A DNA stretch of 64,000 nt from Mucor racemosus. Lineage: Eukaryota > Mucoromycota > Mucoromycetes > Mucorales > Mucoraceae. Under the pieces are notes generated by a model that saw only the letters and a list, made by a program, of their open reading frames with translations, was not told the origin of the DNA and searched no databases. A program made the position numbers and the translations under genes. Of the stretch, positions 61,526 to 64,000 are shown piece after piece; within the stretch, counting starts at the first letter, position 1; every line of letters starts with the position of its first letter. The DNA is taken from the NCBI GenBank assembly GCA_027405735.1, contig JAPEHQ010000024.1, forward strand, positions 248,001 to 312,000, read 5' to 3'.

Positions 61526-62035
61526 TCATCTTCTACAGTATGAATATATTACATCTTACAATCTATTGACTACGACATGTATTGAAGTGCAAGTCTTGAT
61601 ATCGGATATAAGAAACTCCTAGCGTACCAAGTTTAATCCAGTAATTACAAAGAACGCTTGGATCTCAATTATGACACCATACTATTTCATTCCAGCGGTT
61701 AATCAATCAAGGAGCTATCAAATGAACATCCTCCAAGCACAATTAGCGCAGCATTGACAGAAGACAACTCACGAGCTCTGCAAGAACGGTTAAATTATGA
61801 TTGATCCATTTCAATCCATAGATTACTATCAAACATATCTAATGGTTCAATAGTGCCTTAAATTATATCTCAGGAGGATTTCAATGTCAAATAAATATAA
61901 AAGGCCATGCTTTTATATCTAAATAAACGATATCTTGTTTTTATTATACAGTTGCAGAACTGATTCATTACTCATTCTTTTTTAATTGTATTCTTTTTTA
62001 AGTATTATTTATCAATCCTGAAAATATATCACAAA
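61526..62035 (+). mobile_element. LTR-like repeat, copy 2
   Basis: Paralogue of 21392-21896 lying in the loop of the inverted repeat, retaining TATAAAAGG and AATAAAC. Confidence 0.55.
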
Positions 62036-62044
62036 AGCAGATAT

Positions 62045-62255
62045 GAGTTACTCTGATTCAACAGAATTGCCTTAACGACGAGATATATTAATTTGAAATC
62101 TGGGGCTTGAAAGAGCTCTGCCCATGTTCTTCTTTCGAAGACCAAATGGGAACAACGGAACAACGGCAAAAACCTCTCTGTAAACACTAAAAGTATTTAT
62201 GCCTTTGTAAATTTCTGCTTGTAACACATAAAACCGACTGATTTAGGATCATCTT
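62045..62255 (+). repeat. Repeat family D, copy 2
   Basis: Matches 33336-33545, directly after the LTR-like repeat. Confidence 0.55.
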
Positions 62256-62565
62256 CGTTATAATCAATGGTTTTTGGTCTAAATTTGATACCTACCTGGA
62301 GAAAAACTGGTGATTATAAAACTATGTATAGTATTGACTTGATTTGAATGAATGAATAAACTCATCATGTTAGTCTATTTAGTTTCTAAAAAGAATTTAT
62401 TTCTATTTAGTGGCCAACAGCTAAGAGGAGGAAAACAAGATGTTTTCTTGTATATCACTACCAGCTATCAAAGATACACCATAATTATTACTTATTAGCT
62501 TGTTATTATTAATAATTAATTTTACTAATAAATCAATTTTTATAAGTCAAAAGTAAGTTTTTACT

Positions 62566-62670
62566 GGTAAAGCATTGAATAAATTGACCTGGAACAAAGA
62601 GGAGGGTTAAAAGGCAGCAATAGGTTCCAGTGATGATGGCCATATTTATGTGTATGATGATAATGGGGAG
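62566..62670 (+). pseudogene. Captured dynein intermediate-chain WD40 exon, copy 3
   Basis: Keeps only the second half: KALNKLTWNKEE, a stop, then AAIGSSDDGHIYVYDDNGE, ending exactly at a GTAAGAC donor as in copy 1. Confidence 0.65.
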
Positions 62671-62671
62671 G

Positions 62672-63727
62672 TAAGACTAAAACTCAATGTAAATTACCTC
62701 TATGGAATGATTATAAAGTAAGACTATATTATCATCAAATAAAATACCACACAATATTAACATGTGTAAATATTTATGGTAATAAGCTTGAATCAAGTGG
62801 ATACAGCATCATTAATTCTTGAAAAAGTTCTCAGGTATTATAAAATCTCTCATTTTTAAGACTTACAAGGCTTATAAGCGGAATATTAATTTAGAAAATT
62901 ATTTTTGTCCAGATCATCAATTTTGACATTTTTTAATTTTTTTTTTTTCTGATTTTGCATATCTAGAGTTAATTACACTACCAATTATAAAAACAAAAAA
63001 TATTCACATATACAACATTTAGCGCTCTATTTGCTCAATAAAAAATAATAAACATTTTTATTGTAAAATATTACATGAAAATCCTTTAATCAAAAAACCG
63101 TTTTTGGGCCAAAAATGCTAAGTTTTATTACTTAATATTTAATATTAAGCTTTCATAAAATGTGTATTAGTCATGGCTACAATTTTCTCTCACAATGTAG
63201 TATATTTAAACGTTGATTTTGGTATCAAAATTTGATTTTTCTGTTTTTTTATCAAAATCATGAGTGTTGGTAAGGACAAAATGAGTCACCAAAAATGTCC
63301 GCTACAAAGTCTGGATTTTCAGACCGTACGTGGTTAAATATAAGAAAAGTTAAAAAGAACCGGCTTTTAATTGCGCTAAATAATGTAAAGCAGCCTTGAA
63401 AATCCTTTTTTATGTGCGTTGCTTCTCTCTTTGTTTTCATATTCCAACGGTATATTCACCACCGTTTGGTAAGGCATATCAAACTATTATTAAGCTGGTA
63501 TTCTTTTCTTTTATCTGAATGCGCATGCTAATAGAAGGGACTAATGCTTTTAATATAGGTAGCAGTAGTCGTTATTAAAGACTACTGATATTTTTATTTA
63601 ACCGCATTTTAAGATCAAATATCATTATTTACTACAGTACTGTATTGTTGGTAGCGGACGTATTTCTTGATCACCAGATCAAATCGAAGGCAGCAATGAT
63701 ATTTATATCTACTCAATGAAAAGCTAG
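62672..63727 (+). repeat. Right arm of the large inverted repeat (family A)
   Basis: Inverse of 60449-61483. Beyond 63727 family-A sequence continues to the window end, matching 13490-13740 and 37975-38110. Confidence 0.88.
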
Positions 63728-64000
63728 AACTGGCTACAAACTCACGAAATGTTCCAGAAAAGTAATAAAATCTCAAATAATATAGAAACACAAAAAAAAG
63801 AAAGAATAATCTAATGACTTGTCTAATAACCATAGTTTTGATCATAACTACTGTATACTTAAAAGCATATTGTTTTACAACTGATAATACGTAAACTAAA
63901 ATAATAAGTTTAAAGAAGGTTAATTTGTTTAAATTTTATGAGTGATAAAGTAACATTTATAATCTTAGATTTGGCTTGCATATAAACGTACGTAGTAAAT
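63728..64000 (+). repeat. Family A continuation to window end
   Basis: Corresponds to 13480-13735 of copy 1. No gene. Confidence 0.6.

Overview
This is a eukaryotic, A+T-rich nuclear window. It most likely comes from a fungus of the early-diverging Mucoromycota type. The evidence is short GT-AG introns (about 45-80 nt), compact gene spacing, a fungal-type DASH/Dam1 subunit (Hsk3), ribosomal S18, Vps16, Nup155 and a fungal dipeptidyl aminopeptidase. The species cannot be named from the sequence alone. Exon models below were built by hand from splice sites. For most conserved genes the joined exon lengths are an exact multiple of three, which supports them.

Layout. 1-10.9 kb is a conserved block: the 3' end of an S9B dipeptidyl aminopeptidase, RPS18 with an ATG-only first exon, and a divergent pair NUP155 (minus) / VPS16 (plus) sharing a 401-bp promoter region. 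11-25 kb is a nest of transposable elements. It holds repeat family A with a captured dynein intermediate-chain exon, two solo LTRs, a hAT-like MITE, an A+T-rich island with two unrelated DDE transposases (one split by a TA-flanked MITE), and a broken gag gene lying between inverted repeats. 25-31.5 kb holds a short-chain dehydrogenase with two indels, an acidic octapeptide-repeat protein and aspartic-protease remnants. 31.6-42.4 kb is bounded by near-identical inverted copies of repeat family B. Inside are a complete pogo/Tigger element with TIRs and a TA duplication, a second family-A copy and a piggyBac-like remnant. 42.7-50 kb is gene-dense again: HSK3, an RPA-interacting protein, a glomulin/YAP-binding family gene, a coiled-coil gene with an in-frame stop, HAM1/ITPase and a C2H2 zinc-finger protein. 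50-54.6 kb is a shattered ACAD10/11-type phosphotransferase gene surrounding a tandem pair of about 415-bp units that look like structured RNA. 56.3-58.6 kb encodes a multi-pass membrane protein with a long low-complexity tail. 60.4-64 kb is a large inverted repeat made of family-A sequence around LTR-like sequence.

The cellular genes are unlinked housekeeping functions: vacuolar/endosomal tethering, nuclear pore, ribosome, kinetochore, nucleotide-pool cleaning and RPA import. They do not form one pathway. What stands out is the mobile-element record: nested insertions whose empty sites can be read from paralogous repeats in the same window, a host exon amplified inside a repeat family, and the structured tandem repeat at 51-52 kb.
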